Below are positions 49,901 through 55,603 of a stretch of DNA of 64,000 bases, piece after piece. Every line of letters starts with the position of its first letter. The stretch's first letter is position 1. The stretch spans positions 55,640,761-55,704,760 of the forward strand of contig OZ024869.1 of the NCBI GenBank assembly GCA_964017185.1, read 5' to 3'. Origin of the DNA: Rugalucina vietnamica (Eukaryota; Mollusca; Bivalvia; Lucinida; Lucinidae). The position numbers were made by a program, and so were the translations under genes. The notes beneath the pieces were generated by a model that saw nothing but the letters and a program-made list of their open reading frames with translations, was not told the DNA's origin and ran no database searches.

Positions 49901-52900
49901 CCATAATTCAAGGTATTTTACATTGACATTGTTGTTGTCTTGTTTAATACAAAACATTCTCACAGTTGAGAATCACATGGTATTGTATACATCAGTTGAG
50001 AATCACATGGTATTGTATACATACAAACCAATAAATGATCGGTGACACACATTGCAATTGAGGCCGAAGTTGATATTATTTACTCTATTGACTGATAGAT
50101 AGGTGCAGACAGTGCAGAAATAGAACATTTATTGAATGAAAGTAAAAAAAAAAATCCCGGTTATTTCGTTTTTGCAAACACTTCAGAAAAATGAACCTAG
50201 AGTGGCACTCATTATTTCCACCACAATAACATTGAAGTGTTTGCGAAAACAAAATAACCGGGATTTCTTTTGTTACTTTCTTTCAATAAGTGTTCAATTT
50301 CTGCATTGCCTGCACCTATGTACGTATCAGTCAATAGAGTAAACACTATAGGAGAAAAATCTAACCTTAATTTCGGCCTCAATTGCAATGTGTGTCACCG
50401 ATTATTTATTGGTTTGTATGTATACAGTACCAATATGTGATTCTCAGTAGTGATTCTTATAAGAATCTATAACAGTTGAACCTTGTCTTGTTAAGTATTA
50501 TTAAGGATTTTATCAGAAAATATTTTTTTATACATCGTGATGTAAATGTACCACAGAACTTAGACAAACATCAAAGTTCCAAAGCAACTTGCTAAGTCAC
50601 TTGCAGAGGCTTAATGAATTAGGTCTGCGAAAATTTATCATTAAGTGTGCATGCTTTTGAATGCCTTGTTGTATCTGAAAACCTTTTTGTTTAAAAACAA
50701 CAATTTCATTGCATTGTGAGAATTATTTTTTTTCTTCAGGAAGACCCGTAAGCAGCAGGAGCGCGAGGAGAAACAGCGGGAAGAAGAGCTCCAGGCCCAA
50801 CTCCAGAAAGAGGCTGAGGCCCAGTCTAGCACTGAGAGTCGGCCATACGACCCTCCATGTGACTCCACACTACTCAAGTTTATAGACGAGGTGACGGAAA
50901 AGATACAGCCCCTGCCAACTACTAGAGAGCAAGTGAAAGCTTTGGCTGTGTAAGTGATTATTAATTGAGCCGCCGCATGGGTAAACAAACAATCTGCATA
51001 TGCAAAAACAAAGACACAGATCAGCTTTGTGGTAATCAAGCTGATCAGCGCCTTTGTTTTCATTACAGGGATAGTACACTTCCTCTTCAGAAATTTCAAG
51101 CTTCTAGCCTGCTTCTGTGACTGTAAAGCCAGGTTTGTGTCTGACCTGGTCAGAACCCAAATTGTTGGTTTTCTCACACACACAGGCTCAATTGGAAGAG
51201 ACTTGCTTGAGCAATAGTAGGGATAAAACTGTTCCTTGTTGTACATGTAGTTTGATTAGATTTTGTCCAATTTTGCACTGTTAACCACTATGTCCATGTT
51301 TTCCTGGGCAGATTACTAAATTTCTTTGAAAACTGCTGAGGCAAGCTTAGGTTGATTTGAACAAATATTAAACATGAAATTAAATGTAGGTTTCAAGCTT
51401 TCTAAAAGTAACTAATAAAAGTTTGAAACTAAAAGTAACTAATAAAAGTTTGAAACTTGCTTCAAATGAAGTGTTTAAGGCTATAGATGCCTCTCTTGAC
51501 TGCTAAATAGCCATGTATTGAATGGCTTAAATAAGATAACTATGTTCTTAAAACAAATGAAATCTAAGTATCCAATCCTATCAAAAATGAATCCATTGAA
51601 TGCATGCATTTCCATTTTAAAGGACTTGGAGTAATCATAATTTCCATTTCAGTTATGTGTCCGACAAGATGGGAGGGCCTATAGAGAGAGGACAACTGAG
51701 CAACTTTGGCTGGGAGCTACCTCTGAGTCAAGTGAAATATGAACTCAAATCAAATATTATACCGCTAGGAAAAATAAAATCAGGAATACATGTTCACAGG
51801 GCGCTTTTATTTAAGGTAGGCTGGTGTTTTTTGTCAGGAAAACATGTCTGTGCAATATATACCCCCTTAAAACCCCACTTTTATATAGCAAATCTGGGGT
51901 ATGCAGGGGTATGCCTATTTTTCTTATCCAAAACATACATTGTGGGTATATGTTAGAACCACCTCAGCGAGGCGGTTCTAACGTGTACCCACAATGTACA
52001 GAGTTTTCTATGGAAAATTTAAAGCAGTCTATGTGTCTGTTGTTTTTTGTTCCTGTATAGCAATGTGATTATTTCAGTGAGATGTTTGGCTAAAACTCGG
52101 CAAATTTCTCAGAATCTACAGAGAAAATAATTCCAGGCAATTTACATGTTTTGACATATGAGCCGCCTCGTGGGAAAACCAACAGTGGTCTCCGAACAGG
52201 CCCGACACAAACTGGGCTGTACAAGCACAGAAAGGAACTAGAAGCTTGAAATTTCGGATTTAGGAAGTAGAGGAATTGTATTATCCGTGTAGCGAAAACA
52301 AAGGCGCTGATCAGCTTCGCGGTTACCGCGAAGCTAATCTGCGCCTTTGTTTTCGCATATGCAAATTGTTGGTTTTCCCATGAGGTGGCTCATATATTAA
52401 AGTCATTTGGCCTCCAGAAATATGCAGCATTTGGTCTGGATATAAAAACAAAGGATGTTGGATTTTGCTAGCATTACTCCTATTTTAGCGGCCTCATGAG
52501 AAAACTAGCAATCTGCATATGCGAAACCAAAGGCGCAGATCAGCTTCGCAGTAACTGCGAAGCTGATCAGCGCCTTTGTTTTCCCTACAGGGATAGTACA
52601 AGTCCTCTACTTTCTAATTCCTAAATTTCCAGCCTCCAGCCATCTTCTGTGCTTGATTTGTGTCGGACCAGTTCGGAAACCACATTGTTGGTTTTTGTCA
52701 TGAGGTGCTCATTTTTCTTGAGTTGATTTTGGTCGACATAATTCAAAAACTTACCTTTCCTGTAGATACTAATTACTGTTGCTGTTTAATATCTGCATGT
52801 GCAGCTTTGTCACTTTTTACAATCCATTTTCAGACTTTAGCCGATAAAATAGCCGTGAGTTGTTCTCTAGTGAGAGGAGAATACAACAGAGCCTGGAATG

Positions 52901-54793
52901 AAGTTTTATTACCTGACCAAGACTACACTGTAAGTATAGGTTTATACTTTAAAATAAATGTATATATAAATAATCTAGGTCACATGACCAAGATGGTCGC
53001 CATGCCCATATACGGTAAAAACCCTTCAAAAATCTTCTTCTCCAGAACAGGTGGATCGATTTTAAGGAAACTTGGCATGAAGCATCGATGGCTAAAACAC
53101 TCCAATGTGTATATAAATCATGACCCTGTGATGACCTTGACCTATTTTACGTCAAGGTCAACATAGGTCGCCAATGCATTTGAATGGGGAAAACTTTTAA
53201 AAAGTCATTTGAGGTGAAAATCTTGCAGGAAATGGGCAGTAGGACTGAAAATTAATGATTCTGAAAAAAAAAAATTGGACCACAGGGGCTCATGTGCCCC
53301 CACCCGGGGGCAATATACATGTATAATGTCCATAATATTCAAACGTCTTCTCCTCTGAAACCGCTTGGTAAATCAAAGCCAAATTTTATGTGAAGCATCT
53401 ATAAAATGGGGGAATCAATGTGTATATAAATAATTTAGGTCACATGACCAAGATGGCCACCAAGCCCATATACAGTAAAAACCCTTCAAAAATCTTCTAC
53501 TCTGGAACTGGTGGACCGATTTCAAAGAAATTTCGCATGAAGCATCGATAGCTAAAGTACTACAATGTGTATATAAATCGTTACCCTGTGGTGACCTTGA
53601 CCTATTTGATGACAAGGTCAACATAGGTCGCCTATGCATTTGAATTGGGGAAAAAATTAAAAAGTCATTTGAGGTTAAAATCTTGCAGGAAATGGGTAGT
53701 AGGACTGAATATTAATGATTCTAAAAAAGTTGGACCCAAGGGCTTATATGGCCGCACCCCGGGCAATATACATGTATATTACCAAAATATTCAAACATCT
53801 TCTCTGAAACCGCTTGGCCAATTAAAGCCAAATTTTATGTGGAGCATCCATAGGCTGGGGGAACCAATTTGTATATTAATAATTTAGGTCACATGACCAA
53901 GATGGCCGCCATGCCCATATATGGTAAAAACCCATAAAAAATCTTCTCTGATAGACTGATTTCAAGGAAACTTGGTATTAAGCATCGATGGCTAAAGTAC
54001 TCCAATGTATATATAAATCATGACCCTGTGATGACCTGGACCAAGTTTATATAATATGGCAAGGTCAACATAGGTTGCCTTTGCATTTGAATTGGGAAAA
54101 CTGTTAAAATGTCATTTGAAGGGAAAAGCCAGTAGGAAATTGGCAAATGGAATATTGAAGATTCTGAAAAAAGAAAATGGCCCCAGGGCTTTATCTGCCC
54201 CTGCACTGGAGTTAAATACCATAATATTCAAACATGTTTATTGGTATATGCAGCAGATCTCAGGTGAGCGTTTACAGGACCATTGGTCCTCTGGTTAACT
54301 CATTCCATCCTGCTTTATCATTAAATTAACAAGGGGCGGCCCATTATATCAGGCTTAAACTAACGCTCATTTTGCTTATCATCTAATAACTGCTTATTTG
54401 TCTGTTTCTCGGACACCTAAGTATTTGTTCTAGCTTTTTTTGTTCAGTATTGGTTATAGTTCTGAGCTTTATTATATGAAAAACATTTGCTTTTCAGCCT
54501 GTCGATCTTAGTTGAATCATTTAATTAAAACAATTTTGAACCTATAATGCTTTGATTATGGAGGAAAGTGTAAAATCAAATTGAAAACAAAAACTGTACT
54601 GTTGTAAATGATGATTTTATTCATACTGTTGAAAAATAATTAATCTGTCATTCCATGCTTACAATGTATTTATTTATTTCAGCCTGGTTCCCCCAAGTTT
54701 CCACCCAAGGCCTACATTGTTGATCTGATACATGAACCCGGGAACCTACTAAAAGCTGACTGCCCTGAGGCCATCACATACCAACAAATCTAG
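19885..54793 (+). CDS. ARMC3: ARMC3 orthologue, whole gene (21 coding exons)
   Basis: Joined exons (19885-19932, 21130-21247, 21584-21709, 22050-22121, 26290-26465, 26825-26951, 27256-27395, 27645-27786, 31562-31681, 32053-32205, 32694-32802, 33170-33346, 33792-33864, 34472-34608, 35161-35285, 35780-35918, 36293-36400, 50740-50949, 51653-51815, 52834-52929, 54683-54793) give 889 aa, close to the human protein (about 870). All introns are GT..AG and phases agree throughout. Residues 1-16 match the ARMC3 N-terminus (MGKK...PPPDDV). About 17-615 form armadillo repeats, broken near 285-335 by a Lys/Gly-rich linker absent from vertebrate ARMC3. About 616-765 are linker, with a Gln/Glu-rich charged stretch at 700-725. 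About 740-889 is the EDR1/CTR1/ARMC3 peptidase-like domain (HRALLFK, CSLVRGEY, RAWNEV). Family knowledge: ARMC3 is mainly a testis/motile-cilium scaffold protein. Its role here is inferred from homology. Intron 17 (14.3 kb) is the largest. Confidence 0.95.
19970..20155 (-). mobile_element. Palindromic MITE, decayed copy 3
   Basis: Inverted orientation in ARMC3 intron 1. It retains GAGAAAACCAG, the TCACAGAAG..TTGAAATTT body and a broken palindrome (CTGATCTGCGCATTTGTTTT). Confidence 0.55.
20352..20493. repeat. Foldback element with GGGCAATAATGTGTTGCAGCCC arms
   Basis: Arms of about 60 bp from ATAAAACATTCTTTTC to its inverse, with a 17-bp loop (GAACCGCGTAGCGGTGA) that itself contains an inverted CCGC/GCGG. 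In ARMC3 intron 1. Confidence 0.85.
20766..20899. repeat. Cluster of AGGGCAATAAC/GTTATTGCCCT palindromes
   Basis: Four successive short palindromes of the form AGGGCAATAACACCATTATT-GCCCT, the last as AGGGCATTAATG..ATGCCCT, separated by GACGTCATCTC-type spacers. Confidence 0.8.
21130..21247 (+). CDS. ARMC3: ARMC3 exon 2
   Basis: Residues 17-56 (FDPLLVESRQAGTVVLML, then AKACEAIYKF), the first armadillo helices. The acceptor is CTGTAG and the donor GTAAGT. The exon leaves in phase 1. Confidence 0.92.
21248..22049 (+). other. ARMC3 introns 2 and 3
   Basis: Short introns of 336 and 340 bp around exon 3. No repeat recognised. Confidence 0.7.
21584..21709 (+). CDS. ARMC3: ARMC3 exon 3
   Basis: Residues 56-98, including NKKQLLDLGAMEHVLHLL and EDKIVRRNSCMV, a typical armadillo repeat matching ENKTTLLELGA / EDKIVRRNA of vertebrate ARMC3. 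Enters and leaves in phase 1; the donor is GTAAGT. Confidence 0.93.
22050..22121 (+). CDS. ARMC3: ARMC3 exon 4
   Basis: Residues 98-122 (EVRKFLRKKEETFTALINLL, then APD). A short 72-nt exon with acceptor TTTCCAG and donor GTATGT, phase 1 to 1. Confidence 0.9.
22725..22800 (+). repeat. tRNA-derived SINE head
   Basis: A box-like GCCTGGTGGTTAATGCAC and B box-like GGGTTCGAGTCTCC with about the right spacing, then a T run (Pol III terminator-like). No acceptor-stem pairing. Confidence 0.6.
22846..23100. repeat. Double hairpin repeat, copy 1
   Basis: Two successive hairpins of about 60 bp, each AGATTGTTGGTACTCGTTA..TAACGTGTACCCACAATCT-like, around AACCGCCTCGGCGA..GGTT. Preceded by GAAAACATGTCCGTG and TATATAGCAAAACTGGGGT. 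A single-hairpin relative lies at 51838-52000. Confidence 0.7.
23401..23653 (-). repeat. tRNA-derived SINE (GTGGCCGAGCGGTTAAGAGC family)
   Basis: The minus-strand head has GTGGCCGAGCGGTTAAGAGC (A box) and GGGTTCGAGCCCCG (B box), Ser/Leu-tRNA-like. A conserved body includes AAGTTCTGCTTGCGGG and TTTTCTCGGGGTTTTCCCG, and the tail is CTTGAAAGGGACGTAAAACT plus A-rich. A decayed relative is at 40385-40575. Confidence 0.8.
23690..24090 (+). repeat. G-rich GGGTA-type tract
   Basis: About 400 bp of degenerate GGGTAGGGT / TTGGGGTGGG repeats with runs of three or more G every few bases on the + strand, so G-quadruplex-capable in the ARMC3 transcript. The unit is GGGTA-like rather than the exact TTAGGG telomere repeat. 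Confidence 0.8.
24615..25297. mobile_element. CpG-rich TIR element, copy A
   Basis: Bounded by TTAAACAGCAGTCACA and inverse TGTGACTGCTGTTTTAA. The interior is full of degenerate ACGCGC/GCGCGTT/TACGTTT motifs in both orientations and is strikingly rich in CpG compared with its surroundings. No protein. Confidence 0.7.
26041..26112 (-). repeat. tRNA-like SINE fragment
   Basis: Minus-strand CTAGTGTAATGGTTAGACAT (A box-like) and GTGGGTTCAATCCCA (B box). Imperfect stems and an A-rich flank indicate a SINE relic rather than a tRNA gene. Confidence 0.6.
26290..26465 (+). CDS. ARMC3: ARMC3 exon 5
   Basis: Residues 122-180: HEFSALALSNMATEFSSKAA, then IFEHQGIEPLVRCLGSHDPDVQKN in consecutive stretches. 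The IFEHxGxEPLxR...DPDVxKN block is diagnostic of ARMC3. Acceptor TTTTTCAG, donor GTATGT, leaves in phase 0. Confidence 0.95.
26825..26951 (+). CDS. ARMC3: ARMC3 exon 6
   Basis: Residues 181-223, with LNPILELLKSEYAVIQKLAL matching the vertebrate PPILDLLKSEYPVIQLLAL segment. Acceptor ACACAG, donor GTAAGG, leaves in phase 1. Confidence 0.95.
27256..27395 (+). CDS. ARMC3: ARMC3 exon 7
   Basis: Residues 223-269 (ADNRASLRELEAITKLIDFV ... NDLHVMAVMVLSNLLEDLES). Armadillo repeat matching the NDLHIEALAVIANCLEDM block of the family. Acceptor TTTTAG, donor GTAATT, phase 1 to 0. Confidence 0.94.
27645..27786 (+). CDS. ARMC3: ARMC3 exon 8 with lysine-rich insert
   Basis: Residues 270-317. It begins LIKETGGLKKLVALI, equivalent to the vertebrate QQTGGLKKLLSF helix. 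It then departs into a Pro/Asp then Lys/Gly/Ala-rich low-complexity segment (GGKGGEKKAGSRAAKKSAKG) with no counterpart in vertebrate ARMC3. The acceptor is TTTTGTAG and the donor GTAAGT, leaving in phase 1. Confidence 0.9.
28075..28278 (-). mobile_element. Palindromic MITE, copy 4 (palindrome deleted)
   Basis: Inverted copy in ARMC3 intron 8. Both ends are present, but the central palindrome is collapsed to AAAACAAAGGGGCCTTTGTTTT. Confidence 0.7.
28279..29680 (+). other. ARMC3 intron 8, middle part
   Basis: AT-rich. Apart from the candidate microexon at 28454 I see no exon or repeat. Confidence 0.55.
28454..28456 (+). CDS. ARMC3: Candidate 3-nt microexon of ARMC3
   Basis: Within the 3.8-kb intron 8, a long pyrimidine tract ends in CCCCCACAG. 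Exactly three bases (CTG) later comes a strong donor, GTGAGT. Including CTG changes the exon 8/9 junction codon from Ser to Ser-Ala without changing frame. It falls in the low-complexity linker, where a one-residue change would be tolerated. Splice signals are visible; use is inference. Confidence 0.35.
29681..29992 (+). repeat. Exact 156-bp tandem duplication at an element end
   Basis: 29681-29836 and 29837-29992 read the same. Each contains host sequence plus the first bases of the pearl-like element (TTAGCTCACCTGAGCCGAAG). An open frame of 145 aa runs through both copies but is a by-product. Confidence 0.9.
29968..31354 (-). mobile_element. Pearl-like element, third subfamily, inverted
   Basis: Read on the minus strand it starts CCAGAGGACCAATGGTCCTG.. 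and ends in a GACGGACG microsatellite and the GAGCC..GGCTCAGGTGAGCTAA hairpin. The core carries repeated TTGCCATAGCAACC and TTTTTGAATGTTTT segments. Inserted in ARMC3 intron 8. Confidence 0.8.
31562..31681 (+). CDS. ARMC3: ARMC3 exon 9
   Basis: Residues 317-357. It completes the linker (KAKQDSAESSEPPMSEAIIP) and re-enters the armadillo array with LPDVKMCAAKAIARSARS, aligning with the vertebrate IPDIQKNAAKAITKAA helix. Acceptor TTCTGCAG, donor GTGAGT, phase 1 to 1. Confidence 0.92.
32053..32205 (+). CDS. ARMC3: ARMC3 exon 10
   Basis: Residues 357-408 (AENRKILHEQEAEKMLIHLL, ADVQTAAAQALAIMAENL). It matches the PENRKLFHEQEVEKCLVALL armadillo repeat of vertebrate ARMC3. Acceptor TTTCCAG, donor GTAATG, phase 1 to 1. 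Confidence 0.94.
32694..32802 (+). CDS. ARMC3: ARMC3 exon 11
   Basis: Residues 408-444 (EGLAPLIKMISSENGNVKEA, ATLALANLTTAN). Classic armadillo repeat with the EAAxLALANLTT motif. Acceptor CTTCCAG, donor GTAAGT, phase 1 to 2. Confidence 0.95.
33170..33346 (+). CDS. ARMC3: ARMC3 exon 12
   Basis: Residues 444-503 (LNGIEPLINCLVDTREEAVA, NAACVLTNLAQIEVLRVDAQ). It corresponds to the DGIDPLINLL...AIANAATVLTNMA block of the family. Acceptor ATTCCAG, donor GTAAGT, phase 2 to 2. Confidence 0.95.
33792..33864 (+). CDS. ARMC3: ARMC3 exon 13
   Basis: Residues 503-527 (NTAVQSKTALAVAAFVCDAD, SREN). It matches NTVVQSKAALAVTATACDVEAR of vertebrate ARMC3. Acceptor ATCTCCAG, donor GTATGT, phase 2 to 0. Confidence 0.95.
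34472..34608 (+). CDS. ARMC3: ARMC3 exon 14
   Basis: Residues 528-573 (FRLSDGLAPLVGLLRSGNDE, VRRNAAWAITVCAVDEATA). The last clear canonical armadillo repeat. Acceptor TATTTCAG, donor GTAACA, phase 0 to 2. Confidence 0.94.
34854..35072. mobile_element. GGGCCAGTTGTTCAAAA MITE, copy 1
   Basis: Ends GGGCCAGTTGTTCAAAA and inverse TTTTGAACAACTG. The centre is a foldback (GTTGATAAAATGT..ACATTTTGTCAAC). In ARMC3 intron 14. Sister copy at 58875-59112. Confidence 0.8.
35161..35285 (+). CDS. ARMC3: ARMC3 exon 15
   Basis: Residues 573-615 (GMELLQEIQTSSTRKSPFAE, AALQKLLDSNLSAKYALTGF). It corresponds to SEAAYNKLLNNNLSLKYSQTGYL in vertebrates. Acceptor TTTCCAG, donor GTATGA, phase 2 to 1. Confidence 0.93.
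35549..35775 (+). pseudogene. Two tandem decoy copies of the exon 16 start
   Basis: Two roughly 110-bp tandem copies of the exon 16 acceptor plus its first 80 or so bases precede the real exon: one with its acceptor near 35554, one near 35668. Both keep TTTCAG/GTTCAG acceptors and the reading frame through TNFIENGFYDVGQLRPGTKF. Both then run into a TGA (..FDEYS stop) and have no donor of their own in view. The first copy carries an extra codon (CAT). If spliced in, they would remove the C-terminal domain. Confidence 0.8.
35780..35918 (+). CDS. ARMC3: ARMC3 exon 16 (functional third copy)
   Basis: Residues 615-661 (STNFIENGFYDVGQLRPGTK, then MDELAQQEMNDKRPVILIN). It matches the NDGFYDYGRINPGTKLLPLKEL...AVLLIN segment of vertebrate ARMC3. 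Only this copy continues past the shared 5' half and ends at a donor (GTAAAT). Phase 1 to 2. Confidence 0.93.
36293..36400 (+). CDS. ARMC3: ARMC3 exon 17
   Basis: Residues 661-697, Ser/Thr/Asp-rich (PAISQSLSQTDLDAKDASSK, TSLTGKASRTGRDSKT). It lies in the disordered linker, which is also poorly conserved in other animals. Acceptor ATTTCAG, donor GTAAGA, phase 2 to 2. The 14.3-kb intron 17 follows. Confidence 0.85.
36955..37720. repeat. Long imperfect inverted repeat in intron 17
   Basis: About 320-bp arms (36955-37270 and 37380-37720) share, as reverse complements, GCACAGATCAGC, AAACTGCATTTTTCAAAATC, AATATTACCATGTCA and AAAATCGGTT segments. A foldback element or ancient inverted duplication. 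Confidence 0.7.
37987..38037 (+). CDS. ARMC3: Candidate 51-nt cassette exon of ARMC3
   Basis: An open 51-nt segment lies between a good acceptor (CATATTTACAG) and a donor (GTATGA). It enters and leaves in phase 2, the phase of the flanking exons 17 and 18. It would insert 17 residues (IIRKDDFTHKRGVSGSK) and raise the protein to 906 aa. The phase symmetry and lack of stops are visible. No homologue is known to me, so it could be a species-specific alternative exon or chance. Confidence 0.45.
38038..39033 (+). other. ARMC3 intron 17, segment with poly(T)
   Basis: AT-rich; a T-rich run of about 45 bases lies at 38544-38590. ATGATGTCTAAATGTTAGAGTGTT is directly repeated in tandem at 38811-38857. 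No exon recognised. Confidence 0.55.
39034..41300. mobile_element. 2.27-kb TIR element with GAACTCGGAGG repeats
   Basis: Left ATCACCCAGGATTACCTGTT.. and its inverse at the right extend about 65 bp through GAACTCGGAGGTTCGGGGAA. TATT flanks both sides (39030-39033, 41301-41304), a likely 4-bp target duplication. GGAACTCGGAGGAACGG and ATACCTCCGATAATTAC motifs recur inside. No transposase ORF over about 100 aa. Contains a decayed SINE. Confidence 0.82.
40385..40575 (-). repeat. Decayed SINE inside the TIR element
   Basis: Shares AAAACGGGAGAACCCC and CCGCAAGCAGAACTTGGCTT with the intact SINE at 23401-23653; the head is badly decayed. Confidence 0.6.
41301..42122 (+). other. ARMC3 intron 17, unremarkable stretch
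   Basis: GA-rich low complexity at 41600-41655. Nothing else recognised. Confidence 0.5.
42123..42190 (-). repeat. tRNA-derived SINE head
   Basis: Minus-strand CAGTGGTCTAGTGGATAAGT (A box) and GCAAGTTTGATCCCCGG (B box). The SINE body probably continues to about 42030. Confidence 0.65.
42599..46755 (-). mobile_element. Giant pearl-like element with 166-bp array (inverted)
   Basis: Ends TTAGCTCACCTGAGCCGAAG plus a GACGACGG microsatellite on the left and GAGCTACAGGACCAATGGTC-CTCTAG on the right, the reverse of 266-1790. Between them are about 24 units of roughly 166 bp. A five-unit block of 829 bp recurs: landmarks at 44400, 45229 and 46058 are spaced exactly 829 bp. Short ORFs inside the units are by-products. 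Lies in ARMC3 intron 17. Confidence 0.85.
46756..47432 (+). other. ARMC3 intron 17, AT-rich stretch
   Basis: (ATTT)n near 46935. No exon or repeat recognised. Confidence 0.5.
47433..47559. mobile_element. Short MITE with GGATCC-containing ends
   Basis: CATGGGTGGATCCAGAGG at the left and CTGGATCCGCGCATG at the right are near-inverse; the interior is GGGGGACAGGGGGTCCGG. A partial relative lies at 19682-19746. Confidence 0.6.
48065..48161. repeat. Short foldback element
   Basis: AGGGATAGACAAATCTGTCC and inverse GGATAGATTTGTCTATCC-ATCCCT around a GAGGCTCGCCTTGTG-type loop. Confidence 0.65.
48841..49482. mobile_element. CpG-rich TIR element, copy B
   Basis: TATCTCACTGGCATGTG and inverse GCGCATTCCAGTGAGATA bound about 640 bp of short degenerate GCGACATTCGTGCGAGTGT / ACACTCTCACAAATGTC motifs in both orientations. 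Same design as 24615-25297 but a different sequence. Confidence 0.7.
49993..50446. repeat. Long foldback element in intron 17
   Basis: Arms of about 200 bp, for example AATCCCGGTTATTTCGTTTT and inverse AAAACAAAATAACCGGGATT, separated by about 45 bp. Outer ends are GAGAATCACATGGTATTGTA. The left outer end is preceded by a tandem 31-bp duplicate of itself (49962-49992). Confidence 0.8.
50740..50949 (+). CDS. ARMC3: ARMC3 exon 18
   Basis: Residues 697-767. It opens with a charged, probably coiled-coil stretch (KQQEREEKQREEELQAQLQK) and then starts the C-terminal domain (LLKFIDEVTEKIQPLPTTRE QVKALAV). Acceptor TTCTTCAG, donor GTAAGT, phase 2 to 2. A palindromic MITE begins about 14 bp past the exon end. 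Confidence 0.93.
50964..51194 (+). mobile_element. Palindromic MITE, copy 5
   Basis: Begins 14 bp after ARMC3 exon 18. Ends ATTGAGCCGCCGCATG and CTCACACACACAGGCTCAAT; palindrome decayed (CTTTGTGGTAATCAAG). Confidence 0.75.
51653..51815 (+). CDS. ARMC3: ARMC3 exon 19
   Basis: Residues 767-821 (YVSDKMGGPIERGQLSNFGW, ELKSNIIPLGKIKSGIHVHR, ALLFK). This is the core of the EDR1/CTR1/ARMC3 peptidase-like domain, highly similar to vertebrate ARMC3. Acceptor ATTTCAG, donor GTAGGC, phase 2 to 0. A hairpin repeat starts about 22 bp downstream. Confidence 0.95.
51838..52000. repeat. Hairpin repeat, copy 2
   Basis: Same family as 22846-23100 with one hairpin (TACATTGTGGGTATATGTTA..TAACGTGTACCCACAATGTA). 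It starts about 22 bp after ARMC3 exon 19. Confidence 0.7.
52157..52395 (-). mobile_element. Palindromic MITE, copy 6
   Basis: Inverted full-length copy with intact palindrome CTTCGCGGTTACCGCGAAG and ends ATGAGCCGCCTCGTGGG / CCCATGAGGTGGCTCAT. Confidence 0.82.
52487..52713 (+). mobile_element. Palindromic MITE, copy 7
   Basis: Forward copy 92 bp from copy 6 in the same intron. Palindrome CTTCGCAGTAACTGCGAAG. Confidence 0.8.
52834..52929 (+). CDS. ARMC3: ARMC3 exon 20
   Basis: Residues 822-853 (TLADKIAVSCSLVRGEYNRA, WNEVLLPDQDYT). It matches ALADRIGIGCSLVRGEYGRAWNEV, with the conserved Cys and RGEY retained. Acceptor TTTTCAG, donor GTAAGT, phase 0 to 0. Confidence 0.95.
52960..54297 (-). mobile_element. 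Pearl-like element, third subfamily, truncated
   Basis: Three or so tandem blocks of about 440 bp (GGTCACATGACCAAGATGG, CATATACGGTAAAAACCC, GACCTTGACCTATTT). It ends GATCTCAGGTGAGCGTTTAC and AGGACCATTGGTCCTCTGG, but the microsatellite/hairpin end is missing. In ARMC3 intron 20. Confidence 0.75.
54683..54793 (+). CDS. ARMC3: ARMC3 exon 21 (last coding, stop TAG)
   Basis: Residues 854-889 (PGSPKFPPKAYIVDLIHEPG, NLLKADCPEAITYQQI) then TAG at 54791-54793. It corresponds to the PEMYVIDLMFHPGGLMKL end of vertebrate ARMC3. Acceptor TATTTCAG. Confidence 0.93.
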   Translation, partial: PGSPKFPPKAYIVDLIHEPGNLLKADCPEAITYQQI

Positions 54794-54871
54794 ATTCAGT
54801 CATGTCACTTTACATTGGATGTCCGAGCAGAGACACTTTTAAAAATACTTATAATCCATTTTACAAAATTC

Positions 54872-54877
54872 AATAAA
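54872..54877 (+). terminator. Polyadenylation signal AATAAA for ARMC3
   Basis: AATAAA lies 79 bases after the stop codon, a normal distance for a short 3' UTR. A second AATAAA at 55246-55251 could serve a longer transcript. Confidence 0.6.
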
Positions 54878-55530
54878 GTAAATAGAAAAAATCAAATAGA
54901 AAAAAAGAAGAAAAGGTTAGAAGTCAAATGGATTTTGTCATTTTATGCTGAAAAATCTAACAAAAATTGAAAAAACAACAACAAAAAAAACATGTTGAAG
55001 ATTATCATTTTATACTGAAATTTTTTATATTTTTGCATATTTCACTATTTTCCAGACCAAAATATTTTTGGTTAATCTTTATTACAGTAACTCTTACAAG
55101 AGTTTATTTTATTATATTAAAGACTGTGATAATTCTTATATGTCTCCTTTTAAAATGATTTTTGTATGTTCTTATGCTATTTATAGCAAAGAATGATACA
55201 TGCATTTGTTACAAGTTTAAATTCTCTATTGATTGTTTTATATGTAATAAAATGTATAATTGCATGTGATGATTACTTTTTCCTCATATTTGTACTGTGG
55301 AATGAGCAGTCATGTCTTTTGGAGTTTGCAACCAGAGCGGACACAAACTGGTCTGTACAGCTATACAGCAACAGAGGATAGCTAGCGGCTCAAAGTGTTG
55401 GCTTTGAGGTATTGAAATATCTGCATACAAAAAAGAGAAGTGCAGATTGGCTCAGTGGCTTATATATATCTGATCAGTGCCTTTTTTGCATGTGCAAAAA
55501 GAGGGCTTTGAATACATGCAATGCATATAG

Positions 55531-55603
55531 GAGCCTTTGTGGTGCAGTGATTAAGTCTCTCGCCTTGTAAACCAGGGGTCGCAGGTGTGATCCCGGGCCT
55601 CCA
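55531..55603 (+). repeat. tRNA-Thr-like SINE head
   Basis: GCCTTTGTGGTGCAGTGATT (A box), CTCGCCTTGTAAACCAGG (anticodon-arm-like with TGT) and GGTGTGATCCCGGG (B box). The acceptor ends do not pair fully, and the downstream GGATGAGACAGTTGG body suggests a SINE. Confidence 0.6.

Noticed and set aside
52660-53166. 168-aa ORF
   Set aside because: It is exon 20 of ARMC3 read through into MITE sequence on one side and a pearl-like element on the other.
55531-55603. Possible functional tRNA-Thr gene
   Set aside because: A and B boxes are present but the acceptor stem does not close, and a SINE-like body follows.
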